Below, piece by piece: positions 19,383-28,487 of a stretch of 64,000 bases of DNA. The DNA is from Methanobacterium sp. UBA294. GTDB taxonomy: Archaea; Methanobacteriota; Methanobacteria; Methanobacteriales; Methanobacteriaceae. The stretch spans positions 1-64,000 of the forward strand of contig DACB01000001.1 of NCBI GenBank assembly GCA_002494495.1, read 5' to 3'. The position numbers and the translations under genes were made by a program. How positions within the stretch are numbered: position 1 is the first letter of the stretch; each line of letters opens with the position of its first letter. The notes under the pieces were generated by a model. It worked only from the letters and a program-made list of their open reading frames with translations. It made no database searches and was not told the DNA's origin.

Positions 19383-20360
19383 TTAATCCCCAATAAAATC
19401 AACCAGCACATCCCTCATTTTTTCTATTTCATTTATACCCAAATGTCCTAAACTAGATTTATAAACAAATAATTCTGAATTTTTTATGGCATTAGAAAGG
19501 GGTATTGCTTCAATCTCAGGTGGGAAGTATTCATCACCATCAATGCCTATTATCAGTGATTTTGCATCTATCTTGTGAAGTTCCTCCCTTATATCGAAGG
19601 ATAGGCAGGCGTTGTTTCTCCACACCACATCCCGGGCATCCATTTCCTCATCATCTCCACTAAAGGCCTGATTAAATGTTTCTTTATTTGGAAATGCCTC
19701 ATGGTAATAGGGTATGGTGAAGATGAATAGGAACATGAATTTACTGACATTTAAAACTGCATCATGAGGGTTTATTTGGTATTTACCGTCCATATAGTCT
19801 GGATGGTCCTCTATGAGATCGTTAGAAAATTGAAATATGCCCTGGTTTCTGCCCATTACAGCAGGGCCAGTTACCAGATGAATTAAGAAATCCATGAAAT
19901 CAGGGTAGCTTACACCCCATTCCAGGGACTGGAACCCCCCCATGGAAGTGCCGATAACTCCCTTCAGGTGTTCAATGTCTAAATACTCTGTTATAACCCG
20001 GTACTGTGCCTTTACCATATCCCCAATTGTATACTTTGGGAAATCATTCCCTATCCCTGAGGTGGAGGGAGCTGATGATCCCGGTGATCCCATGGATGTT
20101 ATGGAGACTATAAAATACTTATCTGCATCGAATGGTTCTCCTGGCCTGGTGAAATCTAGAAAACGTTTAAAAGAGGAGTAATCACCTGACCAACCATGGA
20201 GAAAAAGGAGTCCATTAGTTATTTTACCATTTCCATCCCTTTGGGGCTTGCCAGCGATGAAATATTCCATCTCCATTTCATCTAATTTTTCTTTAGACTG
20301 GAATATGAAATCTTTAATTGTACAATAGGAAGGTTTTAAATCAGTTATATTTAACTCCAT
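19383..20360 (-). CDS. Alpha/beta hydrolase (homoserine-acetyltransferase-like)
   Basis: Alpha/beta-hydrolase fold of 325 residues. The oxyanion-region LFLHGWSGD is near residue 52, the nucleophile elbow GTSMGG near 138, the acidic residue in IIGIDGDEYFP near 273 and the histidine in SSLGHLGI near 304, so the catalytic triad looks complete. The overall pattern recalls homoserine O-acetyltransferases (MetX), but several MetX hallmarks are not obvious, so substrate and reaction (acyltransfer or hydrolysis) are open. It lies 13 bp downstream of a ferredoxin gene on the same strand. Confidence 0.8.
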   Translation of the reverse strand: MELNITDLKPSYCTIKDFIFQSKEKLDEMEMEYFIAGKPQRDGNGKITNGLLFLHGWSGDYSSFKRFLDFTRPGEPFDADKYFIVSITSMGSPGSSAPSTSGIGNDFPKYTIGDMVKAQYRVITEYLDIEHLKGVIGTSMGGFQSLEWGVSYPDFMDFLIHLVTGPAVMGRNQGIFQFSNDLIEDHPDYMDGKYQINPHDAVLNVSKFMFLFIFTIPYYHEAFPNKETFNQAFSGDDEEMDARDVVWRNNACLSFDIREELHKIDAKSLIIGIDGDEYFPPEIEAIPLSNAIKNSELFVYKSSLGHLGINEIEKMRDVLVDFIGD

Positions 20361-20373
20361 GAAATTATCTCCC

Positions 20374-20613
20374 TTAACTTATCTCTTCCCCATCTTCATA
20401 TACATGGATACATAACACGGGACAGCTGAGTGCAGCATCTAAACAACATTTAGCATCTTCCATTTTTAGCTCATCATTTCCATCCCTTCTTTGGGATTCT
20501 TTCAGGTGGGATAATCCTTCATTGTCCATTTCGAAATATTCGGGACATTCTACTACACAGTTTTCGCAGGATGTGCATAGATCTCTTTCAATTACCACTT
20601 TATAGGAAGCCAT
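20374..20613 (-). CDS. Ferredoxin with two Fe-S cysteine motifs
   Basis: Small electron carrier of 79 residues. An N-terminal motif CTSCENCVVECP supplies four cysteines, and the C-terminal segment CCLDAALSCPVLCIHV supplies more, in a less regular pattern than a standard second 2[4Fe-4S] motif. It therefore probably binds one normal [4Fe-4S] cluster. A TTG at 20625 gives four more residues, but GGTGA sits six bases before the ATG at 20613, which I take as the start. It probably shares a transcript with the downstream hydrolase. Confidence 0.85.
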   Translation of the reverse strand: MASYKVVIERDLCTSCENCVVECPEYFEMDNEGLSHLKESQRRDGNDELKMEDAKCCLDAALSCPVLCIHVYEDGEEIS

Positions 20614-20828
20614 CTTTTTCACCAAACTCTATTTTTTATTTAGATCCTTTTTTTAAACTAAATCTATTAATCGCTAAATATTCCATTTACTATTCCAAAA
20701 TTTATTCCATTTATTCCAAAAATTTATTCCATTTACTATTCCATTTACTTTAAATTTATTCCATTTAAATATGATTTGACACAGTTTTATCTATAATTTA
20801 ATTGTATTTAACATCATAATAACTATTG

Positions 20829-22205
20829 ATGATTAAAACGGATTTAGATCAGAGAAAAACCGCCCTTATATTGGTGGGGCTGGGGGCTTTTTTGATACCT
20901 TTCATGGGATCATCCCTCAGCATAGCCCTGCCCCTAATAGGGGATGATCTAACTGGCAATGTGATCCTGTTGGGTTGGTTGCCCATGGTGTTTACGCTGG
21001 CAAACGCAGCTTTTTTACTTCCATTTGGTAAACTTGCAGATATACACGGCCGGAAAAAGATATTCGCATACGGTGTGGTGATATACACTGTGGCATCTCT
21101 TTTGGCTGCCTTGTCCCCATCAATAACCTTCCTGATATTAAGCAACTTTTTCCAGGGACTGGGTTGTTCTATGATATTCGCTACCGGGGTGGCGCTTTTA
21201 AGTTCTGTGTATCCTCCCCAACATCGGGGGGAGGCTCTTGGATTTTTTGTAACTGCAATTTTTATTGGACTCTTCTTGGGACCGCTCTTAGGAGGCTTCC
21301 TCGCCCAAAGCTTGGGCTGGAGGAGCATATTCTTCTTCAACGTACCTTTAGGGATATTTCTATTTAGTTTGATAATTTGGAAGCTAAGGGGAGAATGGTA
21401 TGGATCTAAGGACGCTAAATTTGATCACTTAGGTTCCGCTATTTATATTCCTTCCCTGGTGGCGTTATTCTATGGATTCACCGCAATGGGAGATACTTTG
21501 GGGCAGGTTATATTCACTGCCGGTGTTTTGGGTTTTGTTACTTTCATATTCCACGAGACAAGGACAGAATATCCTATCCTGAATATTAAACTCCTTACTA
21601 GGAGGGTATCAGCATTACCTGCTGTTGGCCTGTTATTTATAAATGTAGCCACCACTGCATTGTGGCCATTGTTAAGCCTTTACTTGCAGGATATCCTCAA
21701 CTTTGGACCTTTATGGGCGGCGTTAATAATTTCTGCACAGCCCTTGATGGTGTCGTTACTATCACCAGTAACGGGAAGACTTTCTGACCGTATGGACGGA
21801 AGGATATTAATGGTCTTGGGAGCGGTTGCAATCACCATTGGTTTGTTGGCTTTATCTTATTTAGACATTGAAACAGAGCTCTGGTGGATAGTGATGGGTC
21901 TGGTACTAGTTGGTGTTGGTATGGCCTTCTTTGCACCGGTAACAACCAACTTCTTCATGGGGAGTATATCAAGGGAAAACTATGGAATGGCAAGTGCCAC
22001 CCAGTCTACCATGATCTATGCAGGACAGACATTTTCTTTGGGGCTATTAATACTGATTTTCACCGGATTTATGGGAGGAGTGCAGATAACAAGTGCAAAT
22101 TTCAGTGTGTTTCTTTTAAGTTTAAAAATAGCATTTACTCTATTAGCGGTGTTCAGTGGGATAGGTTTGGTCTTGAGTTTGTTTATGAAACGTCCCGCTC
22201 CATAG
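20829..22205 (+). CDS. MFS multidrug exporter (DHA2-like)
   Basis: Major facilitator superfamily transporter of 458 residues, likely a proton-coupled drug exporter. The motif between helices 2 and 3 reads GKLADIHGRKKIF (motif A), and the helix-5 motif is visible as GLFLGPLLGGFLAQSLGWRSIFF (motif C type). The hydrophobicity pattern fits 14 helices, as in the DHA2 family. The TTG at 20826 directly precedes the ATG at 20829; I use the ATG. Substrate cannot be read from sequence. Confidence 0.85.
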   Translation: MIKTDLDQRKTALILVGLGAFLIPFMGSSLSIALPLIGDDLTGNVILLGWLPMVFTLANAAFLLPFGKLADIHGRKKIFAYGVVIYTVASLLAALSPSITFLILSNFFQGLGCSMIFATGVALLSSVYPPQHRGEALGFFVTAIFIGLFLGPLLGGFLAQSLGWRSIFFFNVPLGIFLFSLIIWKLRGEWYGSKDAKFDHLGSAIYIPSLVALFYGFTAMGDTLGQVIFTAGVLGFVTFIFHETRTEYPILNIKLLTRRVSALPAVGLLFINVATTALWPLLSLYLQDILNFGPLWAALIISAQPLMVSLLSPVTGRLSDRMDGRILMVLGAVAITIGLLALSYLDIETELWWIVMGLVLVGVGMAFFAPVTTNFFMGSISRENYGMASATQSTMIYAGQTFSLGLLILIFTGFMGGVQITSANFSVFLLSLKIAFTLLAVFSGIGLVLSLFMKRPAP

Positions 22206-22465
22206 ATGGTAAATAAACTAATTATCTAAAGAAAAGACTTAATTATTGGAGCTATAATATTTTTAATTCTTTTTCACTGGATATCTTTATTATTTCTGAT
22301 TGATATATAATATAGTAACAAGTATACACGTCATCCATCACCTTTTGTAGTTAAATGGTCGTTATAGATGGGCTTATTGGAATAAACGTGGCAAAGGTAG
22401 ATTTGTTAGGAAATGACTAAGATTTCATAGTTGTAAATAGTACAATCCAGAATGGAGTAGATCAT

Positions 22466-23026
22466 TTGAAAACAATCAAAATATTAGCTATTGTAGGTTC
22501 TTTGCGAAGAGATTCCTTCAACCGACAATTGGCATTGGAAGCAAAAGAAGTAATTGGAAGTCGGGCTATTTTTAAACTGCTGGAGTATCAGGATATCCCC
22601 TTGCTGAATCAGGATATTGAATATCCTGCACCTGAGTCTGTAAAACGCGTTCGTGATGAGGTGAAGTCTGCGGATGGAATATGGTTCTTCACACCGGAAT
22701 ACAATCACTTTTTCACTGGTGTTTTGAAGAACCTCATTGATTGGCTATCCCGTCCAATCAGCGATGAAGAGCCCCAGATTCTTGCCGGAAAACCTGCCGC
22801 AATAAGTGGAATTTCTCCAAATATGGGAGGGACAGGTCTGGCCCAGGACCATTTAGTTACACTCATCAGCTTTTTAGACATGGACGTTATGAATGTGCCT
22901 CGGCTCACGATTCCTAACGCTATGGAACAAATTGATAATCAAGGTAAGCTGACACTTAAATCTAGCTATCCTTACCTGGAAAGACAGGCAGATGCATTTA
23001 TTAGTTTTCTTCAAGGCCGGTTATGA
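22466..23026 (+). CDS. NAD(P)H-dependent FMN reductase
   Basis: Flavodoxin-fold FMN-dependent oxidoreductase of 186 residues. The phosphate-binding loop GSLRRDSFNRQLA is near residue 12, TPEYNHFFTGVLKNLIDW near residue 75, and a glycine-rich PNMGGTGLAQ segment near residue 118; these are the core motifs of the YieF/ArsH-type reductases. The start is TTG at 22466 with GGAG eight bases upstream. It is monocistronic. It may act in quinone, chromate or general flavin reduction; the true substrate is unknown. Confidence 0.88.
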   Translation: MKTIKILAIVGSLRRDSFNRQLALEAKEVIGSRAIFKLLEYQDIPLLNQDIEYPAPESVKRVRDEVKSADGIWFFTPEYNHFFTGVLKNLIDWLSRPISDEEPQILAGKPAAISGISPNMGGTGLAQDHLVTLISFLDMDVMNVPRLTIPNAMEQIDNQGKLTLKSSYPYLERQADAFISFLQGRL

Positions 23027-23172
23027 GATTAATAAGATAATACCGTTTATCTATGACACAGACCAAAATTTGGGTAGTATTAACCTTATTTGGGTGGAAT
23101 TGTTACTTTAAAAATTAATAGAGATGGTTCTTAAATAAATTGTTTTATTGATAAAACAAAACTATAACTAAA

Positions 23173-23658
23173 CTACTTAATTTTTTTCCACTTTTTTCTG
23201 TTTCGTAAATAACGGTAATATATAAACATTCGCTCGGAGATCATGGTGGACACGCTTATAATTAAGAATAAGGTTAAGACTAGATTGGAACTTAATCCCC
23301 ATTGATTCAACATGTTCTGTCCGTATAGTTTAGCAATTATTATTGAAAACCAGATGCTCATGGCTATAAATGATCCTCGCATTAAAAGGGATCCATCTTT
23401 ACCTATCTTAAGCTTGGTGAATCTGGCTATAATCATTCCCATAAATATTCCCAGGATAAAACCAGCTAATAGTACCATGGTGTTGAAGAATGGTCCCTGG
23501 AGTTCAATCCTCACAAATAGCAGGGTAACCATTAACATTATAGTGGGGACAATCATGGACCTCCAGAAACGGAACTTCCGCTGGCGTAGCTGTAAAAGCA
23601 GGAATATGACTATGACAATGAGAACTACCTGATTCAAGCTTATATCACTTAGTTGCAT
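23173..23658 (-). CDS. Multi-pass membrane protein (possibly CcdC/DUF1453-like)
   Basis: A 161-residue protein with four to five hydrophobic segments (about residues 8-24, 34-50, 57-80, 92-110 and 120-140) and a basic C terminus (YYRYLRNRKKWKKIK), consistent with the tail in the cytoplasm. A loop RQRKFRFWRSMIVP after the first helix recalls CcdC-type proteins, but the match is weak by eye. It is monocistronic, with no clear functional context. Confidence 0.6.
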   Translation of the reverse strand: MQLSDISLNQVVLIVIVIFLLLQLRQRKFRFWRSMIVPTIMLMVTLLFVRIELQGPFFNTMVLLAGFILGIFMGMIIARFTKLKIGKDGSLLMRGSFIAMSIWFSIIIAKLYGQNMLNQWGLSSNLVLTLFLIISVSTMISERMFIYYRYLRNRKKWKKIK

Positions 23659-24226
23659 GTAAATTTAAACCTACTTATTGGTTATGATACCTAAATATTT
23701 TATTGGAATTTAAAATGATATGTGATATTGTTCATCTATTAATCAATCTAGTTAATAAAGATGGTTTAACTACAACGATTAGAGTTTAAAACACCTTATA
23801 GAGGGATAAAATTTGCATCAGTGGTGTGCCTATGGATTCAGCTATATTTGCCAATGATTTTATACCTTTATACTTACTTTCCTCACCATTGGACTTAAGA
23901 TAAGAAGTCTGGAGCTTGAGATGATTAAATAAACATCATTATCTAGTTTGTTGATGAATTAAACCACCTGATCCATTAAGTAAAGGAAATAAAAATTATT
24001 AACCATCTTGTTGATGAATAAAACATAATCAATAATTATCTGGTAAAATAGAACTTCCATCACTACTAATTACAATAAGGAAGATATCTACTCAAATTTA
24101 AACTATTTTCCCTTAATTAAGAAGATTATTCTCCCAATGTTATCTAGGGTTTATTATATAAATTTAAATACTATCAATAATAGATTATTAATCCCAAATC
24201 CGAATTCATAAATACACGGAGGAGGT
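23659..24226. other. Long non-coding spacer upstream of the first BPL-N gene
   Basis: A gap of about 570 bp with no convincing gene. It contains a direct repeat TTGTTGATGAAT at about 23947 and 24009. The sequence is AT-rich, with several TATA-like stretches, including TTATTATATAAATTTAAATA near 24151-24170, a reasonable promoter for the downstream gene. A strong ribosome site (GGAGGAGGT, 24218-24226) closes the region. Confidence 0.45.
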
Positions 24227-24241
24227 ATAACGAAACACAAA

Positions 24242-25534
24242 ATGTTGGTAGGGTTATTATTTTTTTTAGCATTAACCCTGACCTTAAACACAGGAATTAT
24301 TTTCGCAGCAGAAAATACAACTGGAAACATTTCAAATACAAACTCAGCCTATGGTTCAACCAGTGCAGATTCAAATAATAATACTAGTCTAGCTGCAGGA
24401 TCTCAAACTGAAAAGCAAAATGCGGCTGGAGCTGCAAAAACCATTAAGGTGATTATTTATAGTGGTTCTGAAACAAGTATCAACGGTGTTAATGGAATAA
24501 AACAAGCACTGAACTATGCAAATGCAAACAACGTAGTGCCAAATGTGGTTTTCACCTATGCTACTTCCACCAGTATAACCTCAACCATTCTGACCGGTTA
24601 TGACGTACTGGCCATGCCCGGCGGAAGTGGAGGTGGTTACTACCTGAACAGTAATAGCATAAGCAGTTCTGCTATAAAAAATTTCGTATCCAGTGGTAAA
24701 GGTTATTTTGGAATTTGCGCCGGTGCATACTCTGCAGCTGCACGTACCGATAACTACTACTACGGATGGGGAATAGCACCAAACGTAAATGCTAAGGCAG
24801 TCAGTTATATTGGAAATATACCGATCAAAATTACCAATGCGGGATCTCAGGTCTTAGGTGACAGCGGTATCGTGAACATTGCCCATTACAATGGGGCGGC
24901 CATGTACATAAGTGGAAAGGCGGTAACATTTGCCACATATGGTGATAGTAAAACAGGTTATAAAGATTACGCAGCCATAGTAGGTGATTATTATGGTAAA
25001 GGAAGGACGGTTCTAAGCGGACCCCACCCCGAATTATCATCTAATTTACCGACCTATGTTTCAAAACTTATCTACTGGGCAGCAGGTGTTTCAGAACCAA
25101 CACCCAACACTTCTCTTACACCGAATCAGGTGGCAGATGCAGCAAACAGGGTGAAAGTTTTCTATGAAACAAACAAAAGATTACCTAACTATGTAACCAC
25201 ACCTGCAGGACAGATAACCATGCCGAACTTTTTAAACCTGCTGGTATCAGCCACTACACAGGTAAACAGTGGTTCTATTGCAGGGATAAAAGTAATCAAT
25301 GTGAACAATCCTACCCGTCCATCGGGATCTATTAAAAAAGGCAATATACAAAAATCAGAGTTTCTGAACATTGCTAATAGAATTAAATCATTCATCAGCA
25401 CCAATAGTCGGGCACCCAACTTCGTGTCCACCAGCCTTGGAAATCTCAGTTACAATTCAGCAATTTATATGTTCAGTAAGGTAATGGCCTTTTACAGTAC
25501 CAATAAGAGATTGCCAAACTTTGTTTCCATGTGA
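24242..25534 (+). CDS. Exported BPL-N (glutamine amidotransferase-like) protein with pseudomurein-binding repeats
   Basis: Surface protein with a signal peptide (hydrophobic run to about IIFAAEN), an Asn/Ser/Thr-rich linker (residues 24-65), a class I glutamine-amidotransferase-like BPL-N domain (about 68-285) and pseudomurein-binding repeats (about 297-430, with NKRLPNYV, NSRAPNFV and NKRLPNFV). The nucleophile-elbow cysteine is present in GICAGAYSA (Cys159). The protein is thus likely anchored on the pseudomurein sacculus outside the cell. The ribosome site GGAGGAGGT ends 15 bases before the ATG; in-frame ATA (24227) or ACG (24230) starts would be closer and would add the basic residues TKHK expected at the front of a signal peptide. 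A convergent paralogue lies next door. Confidence 0.85.
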   Translation: MLVGLLFFLALTLTLNTGIIFAAENTTGNISNTNSAYGSTSADSNNNTSLAAGSQTEKQNAAGAAKTIKVIIYSGSETSINGVNGIKQALNYANANNVVPNVVFTYATSTSITSTILTGYDVLAMPGGSGGGYYLNSNSISSSAIKNFVSSGKGYFGICAGAYSAAARTDNYYYGWGIAPNVNAKAVSYIGNIPIKITNAGSQVLGDSGIVNIAHYNGAAMYISGKAVTFATYGDSKTGYKDYAAIVGDYYGKGRTVLSGPHPELSSNLPTYVSKLIYWAAGVSEPTPNTSLTPNQVADAANRVKVFYETNKRLPNYVTTPAGQITMPNFLNLLVSATTQVNSGSIAGIKVINVNNPTRPSGSIKKGNIQKSEFLNIANRIKSFISTNSRAPNFVSTSLGNLSYNSAIYMFSKVMAFYSTNKRLPNFVSM

Positions 25535-25545
25535 ATAATCAAAAT

Positions 25546-25575
25546 TTTTTTCTTTTTTTCTTTTTTTTTTATTGT
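25546..25575 (+). terminator. T-rich terminator
   Basis: Immediately after the first BPL-N gene, T-runs of 7, 7 and 11 separated by single C residues occur within about 30 bases. This is a strong archaeal U-tract terminator. Confidence 0.6.
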
Positions 25576-25735
25576 ACTGCTTAAGGACTTTTTCATAAAA
25601 GAAGTTACTGTTCCCACTAAGGTTTTTTGAAAACAAGAAATACTTTTTTCCTATATTAAATTTCTTGCTTTTTTATTTTGGTGAGTCAACATTAAAAAAA
25701 TAAGAAAAAATAGAATAAGGTATAAATTCATGTTT

Positions 25736-27010
25736 TTACATTGAAACATAGTTGGGAAGCCGTTTATTTGTCAGGTAGAAGTTCATGATTTTACAGTACA
25801 TGTAAACATACTTTGAAAAGGACATCTTACCTAATGGTGTAACCAGATAATTCGGTGCTCTACCATTGGTATTGATGAAGTTAATCAGGCTTTTTGCAAG
25901 ACTCACATAAGTAGCCTTGTATATGTTGCCTTTTTTATAGCTGCCAGAGGGTTTTGGTGGCTGGTTAACACTTCTTATTGATATGGGGGCTGTTGAACCA
26001 CTATTTACATTCACTGCACCACTGCCCAGTAAATATGCAAACTGGGACATGGAGATCTTGTTGCCGTTAATAGTCACAGTAGTAGGTAATGACCTGTTTT
26101 TTTCATAATAGGTTTTCACAGTGGCTGCTGCACTTGCGATCTGTGATGTGCTCACGGTTTTAGGGTCTGGTTTGGTTTTATTGGCAGCCCAGACCACCAT
26201 CTGTGCTACTACATTAGGTAGCTGTGGATTAAGTTCTGGATGCGGTCCGCTTAAAACTACACGTCCGTTACCATAATAATCGCCTACAATAGCCGCCATA
26301 CCATTAGAATCGATTATATTATCTGCGTAAGTGGCAAAAATCATAGCAGGGCTGCTAGTGTACATAGCTGGTCCATTATAGTGGGCCATGGTCACCGTGC
26401 CCGTGGTGTTCAGGACCTGCTGTCCTTTAGTAGTAAACTTAACAGTCAACTCCCCTTCATGATAAGGGTGATCTGCTTTAACATGAGATGCGAGTCCCCA
26501 TCCATAATAAAAATCGTACACCTGATAAACTGCAGAGTATGCTCCTGCACAGATTCCTAAATAGCCCTTACCGTTTTTAACAAAGTTTTTTATGGCTGTT
26601 CCGTCGATATAGCTACTGTGGATGTAATCGTAGCCTGAAGATCCCCCAGGCATAACCAACACATCGTAACTGTTGAGTGTTTGCTGGTTGATCCTGGTTG
26701 ATGTACCATAGGTGAAATTGTAACCTGGTGTTAATTTCTTGGAATTTGCCGAGTTTAGTGAAGTTTTAATTCCACTTACACAGCTGGGGGCAGAATATAC
26801 ACCATTATATATTAACACTTTTATGGTTATTAGTGTACTATTGGAGCTAGCTGCAGAATTTTTAGCTGTTCCCATAGTTGAATTTTCTGAACCTTCCCAT
26901 TTAGATAGTGTTTTGTTTGTTGAATTATCTGAGGTAGCAAAACTAGTGTTTAAGGTTAGTACTAAACCTAAGAAGATAAATATAATAATAATTTTACCTG
27001 TATTTTTTAT
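25736..27010 (-). CDS. Exported BPL-N protein with pseudomurein-binding repeats, paralogue, non-ATG start
   Basis: Paralogue of the neighbouring gene with the same order: signal peptide, Ser/Asn-rich linker, BPL-N domain with nucleophile cysteine in GICAGAYSA, and C-terminal pseudomurein-binding repeats (NRSLPTTV, NGRAPNYL, NKRLPNYVSM). The first in-frame ATG (26875) would remove the export signal. Reading upstream gives an uninterrupted frame coding for KNTGK, then a hydrophobic core ending LTLNTSFA, parallel to LTLNTGIIFA in the sister. The ribosome site GGGAGGT lies seven bases before an ATA at 27010; ATT codons at 27013 and 27016 are alternatives. A TGA at 27028 bounds the frame. I therefore extend to ATA, giving about 424 residues. 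Confidence 0.75.
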   Translation of the reverse strand: MKNTGKIIIIFIFLGLVLTLNTSFATSDNSTNKTLSKWEGSENSTMGTAKNSAASSNSTLITIKVLIYNGVYSAPSCVSGIKTSLNSANSKKLTPGYNFTYGTSTRINQQTLNSYDVLVMPGGSSGYDYIHSSYIDGTAIKNFVKNGKGYLGICAGAYSAVYQVYDFYYGWGLASHVKADHPYHEGELTVKFTTKGQQVLNTTGTVTMAHYNGPAMYTSSPAMIFATYADNIIDSNGMAAIVGDYYGNGRVVLSGPHPELNPQLPNVVAQMVVWAANKTKPDPKTVSTSQIASAAATVKTYYEKNRSLPTTVTINGNKISMSQFAYLLGSGAVNVNSGSTAPISIRSVNQPPKPSGSYKKGNIYKATYVSLAKSLINFINTNGRAPNYLVTPLGKMSFSKYVYMYCKIMNFYLTNKRLPNYVSM

Positions 27011-27230
27011 AATAATTACCTCCCTTCAGATAAATCTATATTAATGTGACTAACTAATTATTTGTTCAATTTAATATATAAAATTTTATAAAAATTATTA
27101 TTTAAGGAAATAAAGGCGATAAATACGATAAAAAGGAAGGATATCCTGTAAATTACACTGCCGATAAGTTTTTTTACATTATACTAAAATTAATAAGATA
27201 GTAACTAAATAATAAGTAATCAGTGATATT

Positions 27231-27805
27231 ATGGAAAAAACCCTAGAAAATCTAACAAAAGCTTTTATAGGAGAAAGCCAGGCAAGAAATAGGTAACTTT
27301 CTATTCAAAACAGGCTAAAGCCGAGGGATATCCCCAGATATCTGAAATATTTTTAGAAACAGCAGATAATGAAAGAGAACATGCAAAATGGCTTTTTAAG
27401 ATGATCCGGGAACTTAAAGGTGGAGAAATTGAAGAAATTGAGGTTGGTGCACTGGCACCATTGACCCTGGGCAACACCATTGACAATCTAAAAGCTGCAA
27501 TTGCTGGGGAACACTACGAAAATACTTTGATGTACCCGGAATTTGCCGATGTAGCAGAAGAAGAAGGTCAAATAGAGATATCCGATCGACTATGGGCCAT
27601 TGCCCACGCCGAGGTACACCATGAAGATAGGTATAAGAAACTCCTGAAACAGGTGGAAGCAGGGACTCTCTTTGAAAAAAAGGAAGATGTGGAATGGACC
27701 TGCATTAAATGTGGATACACCTACAAAGGTGACGAACCACCATTAAAATGCCCCTCATGCGACCATGCCAAGATATACTTCAAACTATATGATGAAAAAT
27801 ATTAA
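27231..27805 (+). pseudogene. rbr: Rubrerythrin, disrupted by a one-base frameshift
   Basis: Rubrerythrin is a non-haem di-iron peroxidase protecting anaerobes from hydrogen peroxide. From the ATG at 27231 the frame reads a perfect rubrerythrin N terminus (MEKTLENLTKAFIGESQARN) and then hits TAA at 27294. Adding one base after 27295 restores Arg-Tyr-Thr-Phe-Tyr-Ser and an open frame to 27805, covering the ferritin-like domain (ETADNEREHAKW, AEVHHEDRYKK) and a C-terminal rubredoxin domain (CIKCGYTY, CPSCDHAK). The repaired protein would be 191 residues, the family's normal length. Everything else is intact, so this is either a recent mutation or a base-calling error. The superoxide reductase gene follows 20 bp later. 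Confidence 0.9.
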
Positions 27806-27825
27806 AAAATTTAAGATGGGATAAA

Positions 27826-28209
27826 ATGACTGGAAAAGAAGAAATATACAGGTGTAATATCTGTGGTAACATAGTTGAAGTACTTCACGACGGAAATGGT
27901 AAACTGGAGTGCTGTGAGAACCCCATGCTTTTATTAGAAGAAAAAGAAGAAGGTATGGGGGCTGAAAAACATGTACCTATTTTAGAAGAAACAGATGATG
28001 TTGTTAAGGTAAAAGTTGGATCCATGCCCCATCCAATGGAGGAAAAACACTGCATAGAATGGGTGGAAGTGATAGCTGACGGCAAGGTTTACCGTAAAGC
28101 ATTTAAACCAGATGAAGTCCCGGAAGCTGAATTCGATGTGAAACCCCAGGATGTAAGTCAGGTATTGGTAAGGGAGTATTGTAGTATCCATGGTCTATGG
28201 AGATCATGA
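27826..28209 (+). CDS. dfx: Desulfoferrodoxin-type superoxide reductase
   Basis: Reduces superoxide to hydrogen peroxide without making oxygen, as suits an anaerobe. It is the two-iron class: an N-terminal desulforedoxin-like site (CNICG and LECCENP, four cysteines) and the catalytic iron site with ligands in EKHVP, MPHPMEEKH and REYCSIHGLW. The length of 127 residues is standard. It sits 20 bp behind the rubrerythrin gene, which would remove the peroxide it produces, so the pair forms an oxidative-stress operon. Confidence 0.95.
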   Translation: MTGKEEIYRCNICGNIVEVLHDGNGKLECCENPMLLLEEKEEGMGAEKHVPILEETDDVVKVKVGSMPHPMEEKHCIEWVEVIADGKVYRKAFKPDEVPEAEFDVKPQDVSQVLVREYCSIHGLWRS

Positions 28210-28260
28210 AATTTTCCCTTTTTTTGGGCAGTGTCACTGAAAACTGGTTTTATTTAATAT

Positions 28261-28290
28261 ATTGAAATATAAAAGATTGAAATATAAAAG
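28261..28290. repeat. 15-bp perfect tandem duplication
   Basis: ATTGAAATATAAAAG at 28261-28275 is repeated exactly at 28276-28290, in the gap after the superoxide reductase gene. The rest of this 278-bp gap is AT-rich and shows no gene. Confidence 0.8.
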
Positions 28291-28487
28291 ACCCCTAAAA
28301 GAGTAGTTTAATATATAATACAACAGACTATAAATGATAGTTAATATATTATTTTAAATATTAATAGCCACTATTTTACGCAATATTTTTAATAAACCAC
28401 AACAAATTTGTTAACATAATAAATAACTATCTTATAGATAAACTCTGATCTAAATTTAACCCAAAAAAAACCAAGTAAACCCATAAA

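Noticed and set aside
19268..19385. Short frame ending in NGSIMVAAILRSRMGS just before the hydrolase stop
   Set aside because: Fewer than 40 codons, only TTG or internal ATG starts, no ribosome site and no recognisable homology. May be a remnant, but not supportable as a gene.
23940..24045. Possible C/D box small RNA: TTGTTGATGAAT occurs twice with CTGA and CTGG nearby
   Set aside because: The C box should be RTGATGA, but the base before is T, the spacing between boxes does not fit two guides, and no terminal stem is seen. Kept only as a direct repeat.
27294..27296. In-frame TAA in rubrerythrin read as programmed recoding
   Set aside because: No slippery heptamer or downstream structure is seen, and rubrerythrin is not known to use recoding. 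A single-base deletion or base error is simpler.
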